DNA of 64,000 nt from Salvelinus alpinus (lineage: Eukaryota; Chordata; Actinopteri; Salmoniformes; Salmonidae). Every line of letters begins with the position of its first letter. The stretch's first letter is position 1. Under the pieces are notes generated by a model. The model made no database searches. It saw only the letters and a list, made by a program, of their open reading frames with translations, and was not told the DNA's origin. Positions 11,889 through 28,571 of this stretch are shown one piece after another. Position numbers and translations under genes: made by a program. Location of the stretch: contig NC_092087.1 of NCBI RefSeq assembly GCF_045679555.1, positions 79,415,305 through 79,479,304 of the forward strand, written 5' to 3'.

Positions 11889-13386
11889 CAATGCATTCAG
11901 AAAGTATTCAGACCCCTTCACTTTTTCCACATTTTGTTACACTAGTCTTATTCTAAAATTGATTAAATTATAATTTTTCCTCATCAATCTACACACAGTA
12001 CCCCATAATGACGAAAACAGGTTTTACCTTATTTACATAAGTATTCAGACCCTTTGCTATGAGACTCGAAATTGAGCTCAGGTGCATCCTGTTTCCATTG
12101 ATCATCCTTGAGATGTTTATACAACTTGATTGGAGTCCACCTGTGATAAATTCAATTGATTGGACATGATTTGGAAAGGCACACACCTGTCTATATAAGG
12201 TCCCACAGTTGACATGCATGTCAGATCAAAAACCAAGCCATGCCCATTAGGTCAAAGGAATTATCTGTTGAGCTCCGAGGCAGGATTGATCTGGGGAAGA
12301 GTACCAAAAAATGTCTGCCTCATTGAAGGTCCCCAAGAACAAAGTGGCTTCCATCATTCTTAAATGGAAGAAGTTTGGAACCACCAAGACTCTTTCTAGC
12401 GCTGGCCGCCAGGCCAAACTGAGAAATCGGGGGAGAAGGGCCTTGGTCAGGGAGGTGACCAAGAACCCGATGGTCACTCTGACAAAGCTCCAGAGTTTCT
12501 CTGTGGAGATGGAAGAACCTTCCAGAAGGACAACCATCTCTGCAGCACTCCACCAATCAGGCCTTTATGGTAGTGGCCAGATGGAAGCCACTCCTCAGTA
12601 AAATGCACATGACAGTCCACTTGGATTTTACCAAAAGGCCCCTAAAGGACTCTCAGGCCATGAGAAACAAGACTCTCTGGTCTGATGAAACCAAGATTGA
12701 ACCCTTTGGCCTGAATGCCAAGCATCACGTCTGGAGGAAACCTGGCGCCATCCCTACCGTGAAGCATGGTGGTGGAAGCATCATGCTGTGGGGATGTTTG
12801 TCAGCAGCAGGGACTGGGAGACTAGTCAGGATCAAGGGAAGATGAATGGAGCAAAGTACAGAGAGATCCTTGATGAAAACCTGATCCAGAGCGCTCAGGA
12901 CCTCCGACTGGGGCGAAGGTTCACCTTCCAACAGGACAACGACCCTAAAAACACAGCCAAGACAACACAGGAGTGGCTTCAGGACAAGTCTATGAATGTC
13001 TTTGAGTGGCCCAGCCAGAGCCCGTACTTGAACCCGATGGAACATCTCTGGAGAGACCTGAAAATGGCTGTGCAGCGACACTCCCCATCCAACCTGACAG
13101 AGCTTACAGGTGTGCCAAGCTTGTAGCATCATACCCAAGAAGACTTGAGGCTGTAATTTCTGCTGAAGGTGCTTCAACAAAGTCCTGAGTAAACGGTCTG
13201 AATATTTATGAAATGTGATATTTCAGTAAACAATATACATATAAATTAGCAAAAATGTCTAAAAACCTGTTTTTGTTTGTTATTATGGGGTATAGTGTGT
13301 AGATTGATGATTTTTTTTGGAATAAGGCTGTAATGTAACAAAATATGGAAAAAGTCAAGGGGTCTGAATACTTTCCGAATGCACTG
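11889..13386 (+). mobile_element. Tc1-like DNA transposon with inactivated transposase
   Basis: About 1.5 kb, with long inverted ends: CAATGCATTCAGAAAGTATT on the left pairs with the complement of AATACTTTCCGAATGCACTG on the right, and the similarity extends over 100 bp. TA follows the right end; the left flank is CA, so that base has changed. The transposase remains (about 12241-13186) are spread over three plus frames: helix-turn-helix part from 12311, SDETKIEPFGLNAKHHVW with the first catalytic Asp from 12567, and FQQDNDPKNTAK plus PSQSPYLNPMEHLWRDLK with the remaining Asp and Glu of the DD34E triad from 12788. Frameshifts make it non-functional. Confidence 0.92.
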
Positions 13387-13639
13387 TATATGTGTTAGAC
13401 AACCAACTTTGTGTTGGGTCAGTTTGTTTATGGTCTTTACTTGTTCTTGCCGTCGTTGTTGTAATGAAATATAACAAAACAGATACATTCTCAGCAACCT
13501 GCCAATAGCAACTCAATGTAATTTATTCATTGAAGGGTGTCTTCAAATGTCTTACATAATATTGTCTGCACAATCTCCATATAGACTGGCGCCTTTGTTG
13601 TGGAAATCAATGACTCCCTGGTTCTTGGGACTAGTTTTA

Positions 13640-13855
13640 CAGATGAAGGATCTTAATTAGAACTTTCCTGCAATATAGGGAAGAAATACAAAAAAATCCA
13701 CTTTGACATTTCAGACTTTGATTTTCCCTTTTGAAAATTCCATCAACCCATACAAAAATGTCCATAAATTATAATCCACATAATTCACATGTCCTGTTGC
13801 TGCAGGATTGTTTTCCTGTTGTAGCAAACTGGCTCAAATTAAGGTCCTACATCTG
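13640..13855. mobile_element. TA-flanked MITE, about 216 bp
   Basis: Left end CAGATGAAGGATCTTAATT pairs with the right end AATTAAGGTCCTACATCTG; both ends abut TA (13638-13639 and 13856-13857), as in Tc1/mariner-type insertions. The interior has no ORF. It matches a widespread salmonid MITE. Confidence 0.75.
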
Positions 13856-13857
13856 TA

Positions 13858-14335
13858 ATGAACACGAGGGGAGACAGAGAGCTGGTTTCAAGCGCAGGGC
13901 GCAGCAGGTGTTTATTGCAAAGGACCACAGGAGGAGGCAGGTAACTGGGTCCAGGGGCAGGCAGAAGGTCATACACAGGGGGTCCAAAAGGGCAACAGTA
14001 CAGGCAGGGAAAAGGCTAGTAACGTAGTCCGGAAGATCAGGCAATAGGTAGATAACAGGAAATCAGGCAGGGAATAGGCAAAAGGTGTCGTTAGTAAGGC
14101 AGGCAAAAACGATCATACGCTGGAGGAGTAAATCACAGGAAACAGCGCTCCAAAAGACATGTGTCACAAAACAAACAATACCTCACAGTGATGGGGTGCA
14201 AAGAACTGAACTAAATAGTGTGTGATAATGACATACAGGTGTGTGAACAGGTGATTAGAATTCAGGTGATTGGGATCTAGAGAGTGAGCTGCATTCAGGG
14301 GATCTACGTGTTTGAGGGTGTGAGATGGAAGCAGA
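13858..14335. repeat. Dispersed repeat-like segment, class uncertain
   Basis: Purine- and CAGG-rich sequence (GGCAGGCAGAAGGTCATACA and similar runs) that resembles a repeat common in salmonid genomes. I could not find clear ends or a coding frame. The 98-residue open frame at 13731-14027 crosses from the neighbouring MITE into it and is not a gene. Confidence 0.35.
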
Positions 14336-15970
14336 CTTTACAACTTCAAGTTTTAATGTTGCATTGTTACAAGTACATTGAAATGTCTTTCTTGCAAACT
14401 CAAAGCCCAACAATGCAATAATCAATAACAATGTATTACAAAAACATAATAGTAATAAGAATAAGAAATACGAAAAACACTAAGTAAGCACTGCATCACT
14501 CTCCTTCTTGGTCAAATAGCCCTTACACAGCCTGGAGGTGTGTTGGGCCATTGTCCTGTTGAAAAACAAATGGTAGTTCTACTAAGCCCAAACCAGATGG
14601 GATGGCATATCGCTGCAGAATGCGGTGGTAGCCATGCTGGTTAAGTGTGCCTTGAATTCTAAATAAGTCACAGTGTCACCAGCGAAGCACACCCACACCA
14701 TCACACCTCCTCCTCCATGCTTCACGGTGGGAACCACACATGCGGAAATCATCCGTTCACCTACACTGTGTCTCACAAAGACGCAGAGGTTGGAACCAAA
14801 AATTGCAAATTTGGACTCATCAGACCAAAGGACAGATTTCCACCGGTCTAATGTCCATTGCTCGTGTTTCTTGGCCCAAGCAAGTCTCTTCTTATTGATG
14901 TCCTTTAGTAGTGGTTTCTTTGCAGCAATTTGACCATGAAGGCCTGATTCACACAGTCTCCTCTGAACAATTGATATTGAGATGTGTCTGTTACTTGAAC
15001 TCTGTGAAGCATTTATTTGGGCTGCAATTTGAGGCTGGGAACTCTAATGAACTTATTCTCTGCAGCAGAGGTAACTCTGGGTCTTCCTTTCCTGTGGCGG
15101 TCCTCATGAGAGCCAGTTTCATCAATGCGCTTGATGGTTTTTGCGACTGCGCTTGAAGAAACTTTCAGTTCTTGAAATGTTCCCGGATTGACTGACCTTC
15201 ATGTCTTAAAGTAATGATGGACTGTCTTTCTCTTTGCTTATTTGAGCTGTTCATAATATGGACTTGGTCTTTTACCAACTAGGGCTATCTTCTGTATACC
15301 ACCCCTACCTTGTCACAACACAACTGATTGGCTCAAACGCATTAAGAAGGAAATCAATTCCACATATTAACTTTTAACAAGGAGCACCTGTTAATTGAAA
15401 TGTATTCCAGGTGACTACCTCATGAAGCTAGTTGAGAGAATGCCAAGAGTGATCAAAGCTGTCATCAAGGCAAAGGGTGGCTACTTTGAAGAAACTCAAA
15501 TATAAAATATACATAACACTTGTTTGGTTACTACATGATTCCATATGTGCTATTTCATAGTTTTGATGTCTTCACTATTATTCTACAATGTAGAAAATAG
15601 TACAAATAAAGAAAAACCCTGGAATGAGTAGGTGTGTCCAAAGTTTTAACTGGTACTGTATGTACAGCAAATATTTAGAACTCAATTCCAATACCATATT
15701 TACATATGCAGGGATACTGGAGTGATGGAGGAGATATGTATAGGGGTAAGGTGACTAGGCAACAGGATATGAGTTTAACAGAGTAGCAGCAGCTTGTATG
15801 TGAGTGGGTGCGGCTAGTGTGCATATTATGTGTGAGTGAGCAAATGATGGAGAGAGAGTTTGTGTGTGTGTGTGTGTGTGTGTTGGAGTGACAGTGAGTG
15901 CGAGTGTTTTGGGTCCTGAGAGTGTGCATAGAGACAGTGCAAATACTGAAATAAAAGGTCAATAAAGATA
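14336..15970 (-). mobile_element. LINE 3' tail interrupted by a Tc1-like insertion
   Basis: The pieces 14336-14488 and 15659-15970 look like two parts of one LINE 3' region: a tail with TGAAATGTCTTTCTTGCAAA on the left and AGGGATACTGGAGTGATGGA on the right, the latter also holding a short (GT)n run near 15860. The Tc1-like element between them separates the two parts. Only non-coding 3' sequence remains. Confidence 0.65.
14489..15658 (-). mobile_element. Truncated Tc1-like transposon (minus strand), broken transposase
   Basis: The terminus at 15658 reads CAGTACCAGTTAAAAC on the minus strand and abuts TA (15659-15660). Read on minus, the end repeat is followed by helix-turn-helix sequence (about 15250-14900), the first catalytic region with SDESKF (about 14810) and VPTVKHGGGGVMVWVCFAGD (14776-14582 frame). 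It then stops near 14489 without the last catalytic Glu region or the second terminal repeat. Several frameshifts are present. A plus-sense stretch (15410-15500) reading AAGCTAGTTGAGAGAATGCC is part of the long terminal repeat. Confidence 0.85.
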
Positions 15971-16245
15971 CAAGGTAAACTCTGTCAAGGTAAACATCTG
16001 TACCACATGGGCGTGGAGTGAGTCTGCCAACACCAATGGTGTTCAGTACAGACGTCCTCCAGCACTAGTGGGTTAAACGTTATATAACTTCTGTTTAGGG
16101 AGAACATTTAGACAGATTTAACTCTTGCCCTAACGTGGCTTTATTCCCTGCTCCTCCCTCCTTCGTAATCCTGAGCCAAGGATTGGCTGCCTCCATTTGA
16201 TATCCCCCTTTCCCTTGTCTTTCTTCTGGTAGGCTCTGCTTGAGT

Positions 16246-16349
16246 CACAAATGGCACCCTACTCCCTATGTAGTGCCTTCCTTTTGAATAGAACCTGGTG
16301 GTCTGATCAAAAGTACTGCACTATGTAGGGAATAGGGTAGCATTTGGGA
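16246..16349. mobile_element. Second copy of the palindromic salmonid MITE
   Basis: CACAAATGGCACCCTACTCC on the left pairs with GGGAATAGGGTAGCATTTGG on the right across about 104 bp. Same family as 10585-10711. The centre carries TTTGAATAGAACC and GATCAAAAGTACTGCACTAT. Confidence 0.65.
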
Positions 16350-16629
16350 CGTAAATTTGTCTTCGCCTGTTAATAACTCAGAAGACGGTGAGGCTTTGTA
16401 ATCTACAGATCAGCTTTTGCCTCAAACAAACTGTGATGACTTCAGAGACAACGCCAGGGAACCGCAGTAATGACAGTAAATTGAGTTTAAAAAGCTATTT
16501 ATACAAGTTACTGAGTGTAAAATGAACCTTCATCATGAAGGAATTTACATCATCAATGGATAAGATCCATGGAATTTTTGTTGTTGTTGTATTGTATACT
16601 CATTGTAACTTCTAGAAATAATAATAATG

Positions 16630-17036
16630 ACTGATTGCGTTTATATAGCGCCTTAGATCCACCTACCGTAGGTGCTCACTGCTCAAAGCGCTATACATAG
16701 CAAGGGGGGAACTCACCTCTTCCACCACCAATGTGTAGCACCCACTTGGGTGATGTACGGCAACTATTTTGTACCAGAACGCTCAACACACATCACCTAT
16801 CATGGTGGAGAGGTGAGGAGTGATATAAGTGCCATGGTATTTTTAATGACAACAGACAGTCAGGACACCCATTTAATGTCCCATCCGAAAGACGGCACCC
16901 TACTCAGGACAATGTCCCCTTCACAGCCCTGGGGCATTGGAATCTCCTAAGACCAGAGGGAAGACGTCCCCTACTGGCCCTCCAACACCACTTCCATCGG
17001 CATCTGGTCTCCCATCTAGGGACTGACCAGGTTCCG
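16630..17036 (-). mobile_element. 5S rRNA-related SINE-like element
   Basis: On the minus strand the element starts near 17036 with TGGTCAGTCCCTAGATGGGA, close to the C box of 5S rRNA genes (TGGTTAGTACTTGGATGGGA), an internal Pol III promoter element. About 400 bp follow, down to GGCGCTATATAAACGC near 16640. This matches a widely dispersed 5S-headed repeat. No 5S A box is visible, so it is probably 5' truncated. The 92-residue plus-strand open frame here is incidental. Confidence 0.5.
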
Positions 17037-17073
17037 GTTTCCCAAAAGGAATTTGTCTCAATATATTTCATGA

Positions 17074-17312
17074 TTTTTTAAATGTAACCTTTATTTAACT
17101 AGGCAAGTCAGTTAAGAACAAATTCTTATTTACAATGACGGCCTACCCCGGCCAAACCCTAACCCGGACGACGGTGGGCCAATTGTACACCGCCCTATGG
17201 GACTCCCAATCACAGCCGGTTGTGATACAGCCTGGAATCGAACCAGGGTCTGTAGTGACGCCTCTAGCACTGAGATGCAGTGCCTTAGACCGCTGCGCCA
17301 CCCGGGAGCCCC
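17074..17312 (-). mobile_element. tRNA-derived SINE of salmonid type (SlmI/OS-SINE1-like)
   Basis: Read on minus, the head is GGCTCCCGGGTGGCGCAGCG with an A box TGGCGCAGCGGTCTAAGG (17300-17283) and a B box GGTTCGATTCC (17244-17234), the two parts of an internal Pol III promoter. The body includes GGGAGTCCCATAGGGCGG, and the tail near 17090 (TAGTTAAATAAAGGTTACAT) is the common SINE 3' end. Full length or nearly so. It is a retroposon, not a tRNA gene: no cloverleaf beyond the boxes is supported. Confidence 0.88.
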
Positions 17313-17897
17313 ATGCAGACATTGCAGACAGTGAGGTGGTTAGAAAGAGACAAAAGGTAAACGGAGACTTAGAACACTGCTTTGCTCTCATGAGGTTTTT
17401 AATGGCGACGTTTCAACCCTTATTCATCAGGTTACTTATTATCTGATATTAAGCACTTGTTCAGAAACATGGGTTATGTGTATGTAACTTTCTCCTATAT
17501 TGATTGGAGAGGATGAAACAAAAAAGGGCCTGCTTGAGACCCGATATGAGATGTAACTAGAGCATGTTGAGGGATCTTTTGCTATAAATTCACAAGTTCA
17601 CATCGTCAAAGAAAGCTAAGCCAACATTGACACATTTCACGATACTTGACATCATCAACCTTCATCATTCAGTTGACATTGCAAGGTATTGCACAACCAG
17701 CAGGTTATACCTACATGTTTCCTATACTGTAGTGTAGATACAGGAAGTTGCAGTATGTAAGAGGGACATGAAGCACTTGGAATGTGGCAAGCAACACAAT
17801 CTACAGTCGTGGATAATATGAAATGAACTCCCATTTTTATTTTCAGGAACAACAATGATACCTTACCATAGAGACTTGATGTTGAGTCTGTTTTCTT

Positions 17898-18050
17898 TTT
17901 GTTTAACACGATTTTGGTTACTATGTGATTCCACATGTGTTAGTTCATCGATTTGATGCCTTCACTATTATTCTACAATGTACAAAATAGTAAAAATAAA
18001 GAAAAGCCCTAGAATGAGTAGGTGTATCTAAACTTTTGACTGGTACTCTA
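17898..18050. mobile_element. Solo terminal repeat of a Tc1-like element
   Basis: Contains GATTTTGGTTACTATGTGAT, TTCACTATTATTCTACAATG and ends AACTTTTGACTGGTACTCTA, the same terminal sequence as the end of the Tc1 element at 15658. Nothing else of the element is present. Confidence 0.8.
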
Positions 18051-19922
18051 TATATTGATATATTTGTTTTCCCCCCAAAACATATGGAGTACATGTTAAT
18101 TATACAGTTCAATTGTTTTACAATATTATAAACAAGTAAAAATATGGTCATTATTTTTCTTCATATCTTCATATTCTTCATATCTAGTTGTGAGAACTCT
18201 ACATGGTCACTTAGGTTATTGCTGATAGGGATGTCCCACAACTCATCACTAAGGAGGATTGGTCCTTGCTATGTGGGATCTTCGGTATATCCCTACCCCA
18301 CTGAAGTTGACATAAAAAATGGTTAAGGAAGGTTACGGTAAGGGTTAAGGTTAGGGTTTAGGGTAGTGATGTCCCAGGGATCCTGGGTTGCACTAACCAA
18401 GGAGGATTCCCTTTAGATTGAGGACAGTCCACACCTGGCAAGTTGCCCTCACTATGACAAGTCTTAAGCTGGTTACAAGCTGTTTATGAAACATCTAGCA
18501 GGACTGTGACACAAATGACTCTGGTATTAGAGGGCAATCTTTTCAAACGTGGGAACTGCTTTCATTTTAATGGAATAATTTCCTCAAAAATGAAATGTTG
18601 GTATTTCTTTCATTAGTCCCAAAAGGCTTTGAATGTCAGCGATCAAGTTTTCAAGACATAGGACTTTCAAAAAGATAATTGTAACTTGCCACATCATCAT
18701 GAGGATGTGTTTTGCAAGTTAGTTCAACAGTGGACTAAAAAATACCAAAAGATCATTTTTGAATGGAGTATTCCTTTAAGCCGCTCATTGGTTCATTTTT
18801 AAATGGCACATAGTGTACTGTACTTTGGGTAGTTTGCGTACTCAGACTCTATAATATAGAAAACCTATACACCTTAAACAAATACTCTAATTTTCAACAC
18901 ACATTTCCTCTTGGAATCCTCAAGTTGCTTTTAATTGAAACTTTATTTGAAATAAATAAATGACACTACATATTCAACAATCTAAAATACTTCTCCTGCT
19001 TCATTAATGCGTCTTCCAAAGATGTCTCTGATAAACATGTTGCATAAAGGATCGGTTTATTGCGTGTCCGTTGGATACTAAAATAGCTGGTTGGCTACTT
19101 CTCTAGGGTCAGTCAGACCAAACAGCTGCCTGTTACGTGCCACCAATATGGCCAGACCAGTGCCATCGGTAGGTACACACACCCTGCTGATTCAGAGTGC
19201 AGTGTGGCCAAGTCACCACAGGAGGGAGGGCCACATCCAACCCTGCATTAGTTTGAACGGCATGCACATATGCATACAAATCAAATTCCTATAAAGTGGC
19301 ATTGCTCTGTCAGAAAAATAATGCTTTCTTTTAGGTGAACAGCAGGACATTACAGAATGAGTAGGGAAAAAGGGATAAAGAAAATATATGCTCACTTCAA
19401 ATTGACTAGACCATTTAGATACTACAGATATTTATGTACCGTACAATCTGGATTATACTAGAGATATACATCCTTGTTGAGTGAGGTGTCTGTATAGGCT
19501 GAAAATATGTGACAGATTTGACTGCTTGGGATTTTTTCATATTGAGATTCTGAAGTAAAAAAACAAAAACATTTTGCATGTGTATCCTCAGGTTAGGAGG
19601 TACATTCTTAGTCATACACGTGTGTATGCACGCCCACCCACCCAGCCACACTCATGAACTGACACGGTGACACGTAGTCCAACACTCACTGATCTGAACC
19701 TATCAATAACACCTGTCAGGTTCTCATACAGGCACCAATCAGCAGCACGAGGAAACAGCCATGTGGCAGACCCTGAGGTACAGAGGGACGGAAGGAGGGA
19801 CACGACACACACATGGACAGACGGACACAGACTCCAGTCTAAAACTCGACCGTCCGGCATAGAATCAAAAACGTACAAACTTCTCTGAGGCTCTTCTTTG
19901 TCTACAGCCTGCTGATACAGTT
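18051..19922. other. Intergenic region upstream of erp27
   Basis: No coding exon or clear repeat recognised. A short stretch at about 18318-18365 is GGTTA/GGGTT-rich and looks loosely telomere-like, but is too short and irregular to call. The last few hundred bases hold the erp27 promoter and 5' UTR; CTACAG at 19908-19913 could be a splice acceptor just before the start codon. Confidence 0.4.
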
Positions 19923-23121
<3,199 letters not shown>

Positions 23122-23537
23122 AATAAACAAATAAAGGAATGTAAATAATTAGCTTTATGACAATAATTGTGTCTTTTTTGGAGTCAGTATTGATTTCTGC
23201 CTGAATCTTATGTAGGCTATGTGTGTGCTCTGGTGGGCATGGTGTGTGTTTATGTGAGGGCAAGTCTGCCATCTGCGAGTTGACAACAGCTCAGTGGCTA
23301 CTCACCACTGAGATTTTGGATGTGATGGTTACAATCACAACTGACTGACCTCAGTAGACTAATAGGGCCTGGAGGGTCTAACAGAGAAAGAAGAATTGGA
23401 ATCTGTCTTCAGAAAAAATAACAGTTGAGGATTTCAAATGCAATCGCAAAGAAACAACAAATACAATAGAATATGATGCAGTATATTACAATACAATACA
23501 TATTTGTGTATTTACATGCAAATGCTACATTTAAGTG

Positions 23538-24894
23538 CAGACCTGTGTTCAAATACATGTACAGGATATTTGAGTGTCTGGTAAATAAAACACTTTTTCA
23601 AATACACAGCCCAAAACAATAACTTTTATTTTTGTATTTGAGTGGTTATTTGTAAAAGCCAAATAGTCTGCCAAATTGTATTATTTGACAGTATTTTTAA
23701 ATTCTTATGTAAATTCATGAGAGTATATTTGAGTTTTTCAAATGCTTTAAGTGTATTTCCAAATATATAAAAAAATTCAACTACTTATCTTTTGAAATAA
23801 AAGATCAGAATACTTCGAATGTATGAGCAATTAATTGAAATATTTTAAATACAGTGGCAAGAAAAAGTATGTGAGCCGTTTGGAATTACCTGGATTTCTG
23901 CATAAATTGGTCATAAAATTGGATCTGATCTTCATCTAAGTCACAACAACAGACAAACACAGTCTGTTTAAACGAATAACACAAACAATTATATGTTGTC
24001 ATGTCTTTATTGAACTCACCGTGTAAACATTCACAGTATAGGGTGGGAAAAGTATGTGAAATGTTGGATTTAATAACTGGTTGACCCTCCTTTGGCAGCA
24101 ATAAACTCAACCAAACGTTTTCTGTAGACCTGCACAGCGGTCAGGAGGAATTTTTGGACCATTAATCTTTACAAAACTGTTTCAGTTCAGCAATATTCTT
24201 AGGATGTCTGGTGTGAACCGCTCTCGAGGTCATGCCACAGCGTCTCAATGGGTTGAGTTCAGGACTCTGACTGGGCCACTCCAGAAGGCGTATTTTCTTC
24301 TGTTCAAGCCATTCTGTTGTTGATTTACTTGTGTTTTGGGTCATTGTCCTGTTGCGTCACCCAACTTCTGTTGAGCTTCAACTGGCGGAATGATAGCCTT
24401 AAATTCTCCTGCAAAATGTCTTGATAAACTTGGGAATTCATTTTTCTGTCAATGATAGCAAGTTGTCCAGGCCCTAAGGCAGCAAAGCAGCCCCAAACCA
24501 TGATGATCCCTCCACCATACTTTACAGTTGGGATGAGGTTTTGATGTTGGTGTGCTGTGACTTTTTTTCTCCACACATAGTGTTATGTGTTCCTTCCAAA
24601 CAAATCAACTTTAGTTTGACTCCTGACTCCAAATAGCTTTTGGAAAAGTCAATAGCCAAGGGGTTCCCATACTTTTTCCAACCTACACTGTGAATGTTTA
24701 AATGATGTATTTAATATAGACAAGAAACATACAATAATTTGTGTGTTATTAGTTTAAGCACACTGTGTTTGTCTATTGTTGTGTCTAAGATGAAGATCAG
24801 ATAACATTTTATGACTAATTTATGCAGACATCCAGGTAATTCCAAAGTGTTCCAATACTTTTTCTTTCCACTGTAGTATTTGAACCCAGATCTG
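23538..24894. mobile_element. MITE split by a nested Tc1-like element
   Basis: CAGACCTGTGTTCAAATACA at 23538 pairs with TTTGAACCCAGATCTG ending 24894. These outer ends belong to a MITE of a few hundred bases; the middle (23852-24873) is a Tc1-like element inserted at TA. The AT-rich MITE body is 23538-23851. Confidence 0.65.
23852..24873 (-). mobile_element. Internally deleted Tc1-like transposon
   Basis: 1,022 bp between TA dinucleotides (23850-23851 and 24874-24875), with ends CAGTGGCAAGAAAAAGTATG and its counterpart ACTTTTTCTTTCCACTG. On the minus strand it keeps the second half of the transposase: [30 protein letters not shown] with the second catalytic Asp, and [11 protein letters not shown] near the Glu region, split over two frames (24576-24325 and 24344-24162). 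The DNA-binding half is missing, so it is not autonomous. Confidence 0.9.
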
Positions 24895-24907
24895 ATTAAG
24901 TTACGTA

Positions 24908-26543
<1,636 letters not shown>

Positions 26544-28028
26544 TACATGAAAGATCCAGTCACTGTAGGCCAGCCTACAGCAGTAGAAGAGGGGAGTGAG
26601 TGCAGATTTCTAGACATTAAGGGCCGTGCAATAAAGTAAAGAAGGATTGGAGCACTTGGGGTGAATATAAAAGACCAGAAAAAAGACCAGATTAGACCAG
26701 ATTATCTGAAAGAAACAGGAGAAGAAAACAACACACCAAAGAGAAAGAAAAGTTGATCCAAATAAATTCCTTAAAAAGTGGATGGGAATTTTCAAGCCAA
26801 AGACTTTGAATTAAGGATAATTAGTAGGGATGGAGTGCCAAGCGGAAACATCAGACAGAATAGGGAAAATACTGTTTGGCAGATGTTGAGTTTGAAAGGG
26901 CTGGAGATGGATGCATAGCTACAGTATCTAAACAGCTGCATTCGAGTGTCTGTGTTTGTGGATGTGTACTGCAATCAAAGTTGAGACAACATTGGAAAAA
27001 ATGCTTCCACAAAGGAGGGTAGACGATCAGAGGATGATGAGATGGGTAGTTGTCTTGTGTTTTATTTCATCCACATGAGGGAGACATTTTATGGAGATAG
27101 TGGGCACCGTCTAGGGGATCACTGTTGTCAAGTCGGTGACAATTGTTGGTCACCTCTTTTGAAAGTGTGTTGCATTCTGGGGCTAAAACATTTCTGACGT
27201 GGGTCTATATGTCGACTGCATGAACTTGACAAATATCATGTGATCAAAGGTCATGAAGATTTGACTCCAAGTTTCTGTAGTTGCTCTTCACCAACTTCCT
27301 CCTGCATCCACCACCTGCATTGTGGGCGGCTCTATTGTCAACCAATCATTAGTGTTTTTGTTCGACCCATGCAAATGTGACCAAAAACATGACTGAAACA
27401 GGAACCAACTTGCTAAAATGCTTAGCCTACAGTGCATAAATGAATGATGTGATTGAGGCTCTCTCTCATTTATTGATTGTATAATGTAAACACTAATTAT
27501 TTCAGTTTGTGAGTCGGTGTTGGAGACATGTTTTTTTGACAATATAAAGGAAACCTTTTATAAACAATGGCAACACTGCCATGGTGATCTGAGCCTTGCT
27601 TTTGGATAAAGACATTAGTATCTGAATTTCGTTTGTCGCAGATGCACCTCTCCTGACTTTACTTCTTGACTTTGGTCTACAGTCAGTTGCTTTAGCCTTA
27701 CCACTCAAACGAGCCCTACTATATGTTTGCCTCTGAAAAATTAAAGACTCAGATCATCAAAAGCATAAGTGTGTGGTGTGTTTGCATGATTTGAGTGTTT
27801 AATTGGCGTCTATCTGAATTCAGAATTTGTCCAAGATGTCCTATGTGCAAATGAAACTGTTAGTCATCTAATGTTGCTATGCTGAATGAAAAGAAGGCCG
27901 TGTAAAATAATGGTGCCTAACTGCTCATATAGCCTCTAATCTTCAAATGAACCAAGTGAATTTTGTACAAGTAATAATTTAAATCGATCAATGAAGTGCC
28001 AAGACAAAATGTGTTTCCTACTTTAGAC
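26544..28028 (+). other. Intergenic stretch in copy A
   Basis: About 1.5 kb between the Tc1 element and a MITE. It is also present in copy B (49611-51101). I see no exon, RNA gene or repeat family I can name; the short open frames look like chance. Confidence 0.4.
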
Positions 28029-28217
28029 CAGGGGTGTCAAACTCATTCCATGGAGGGCCTAGTGTCTGTAGGTTTTAGTTTTTTTCCTTTCAATTAAGAC
28101 CTAGACAACTACTGTAGGTGAGGGGAGTAATTAGTGGCCTTAATTCAGCAATCAAGTACAAGGAAGGAGCGAAAACCCACAGACACTCGGCCCTCCGTGT
28201 AATGAGTTTGAAGTGTG
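28029..28217. mobile_element. hAT-type MITE upstream of the repeat-protein gene (copy A)
   Basis: Starts CAGGGGTGTCAAACTCATTC and ends AATGAGTTTGAAGTGTG, imperfect inverted ends about 190 bp apart, with GGAGGGCCTAGTGTCTG against CACAGACACTCGGCCCTCC inside. Flanks CTTTAGAC (28021-28028) and CTTTAGAG (28218-28225) match at 7 of 8 bases, as expected for a hAT target duplication. It lies about 350 bp before the start codon of the next gene. Confidence 0.75.
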
Positions 28218-28459
28218 CTTTAGAGTAAGGGCTGTCAAACCTGTCAGGAACTCAATTAGAGAATCAACCACACCTGAGTAAATTTTCTGCATTCCAAATC
28301 AACCCCTAGCCCCTACACTTATCCCTATTCAATATTTTCTGATTAACAGAAGTGTTTAGGCCAGGGTGTAGGATTTAGGGGTCAATTTGGAAATAGAAAT
28401 GTAATGTAGTTCAGTGGCTGACAGCTGGCCTTAATTACCAACGGCATTAGAAAGGTCTG

Positions 28460-28571
28460 GGATTCCTTTAAAAGGAGCAACCAAAAGTCTGGCAAATATA
28501 GTAAAAGGGATATTCTGGTAGGACGTATGCCTACCATTAGTTCTGAATACTGGTGAGGTTTTGAGGGCAAA
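28460..28571 (+). promoter_or_regulatory. Probable core promoter of the repeat-protein gene (copy A)
   Basis: A TATA-like TTTAAAAGG at 28467-28475 lies about 100 bases before the ATG at 28572 and is kept in copy B (about 51538). A start site near 28500 would give a short 5' UTR. No other element is identified. Confidence 0.4.

Noticed and set aside
16672-16950. 92-residue plus-strand ORF
   Set aside because: It lies entirely within the 5S-headed repeat in the opposite orientation.
17220-17312. Possible tRNA gene
   Set aside because: The A and B boxes belong to a SINE head; no cloverleaf or anticodon arm can be folded, and the SINE body follows.
18318-18365. Telomere-like GGTTAGGG run
   Set aside because: Fewer than 50 irregular bases, without a tandem TTAGGG core.
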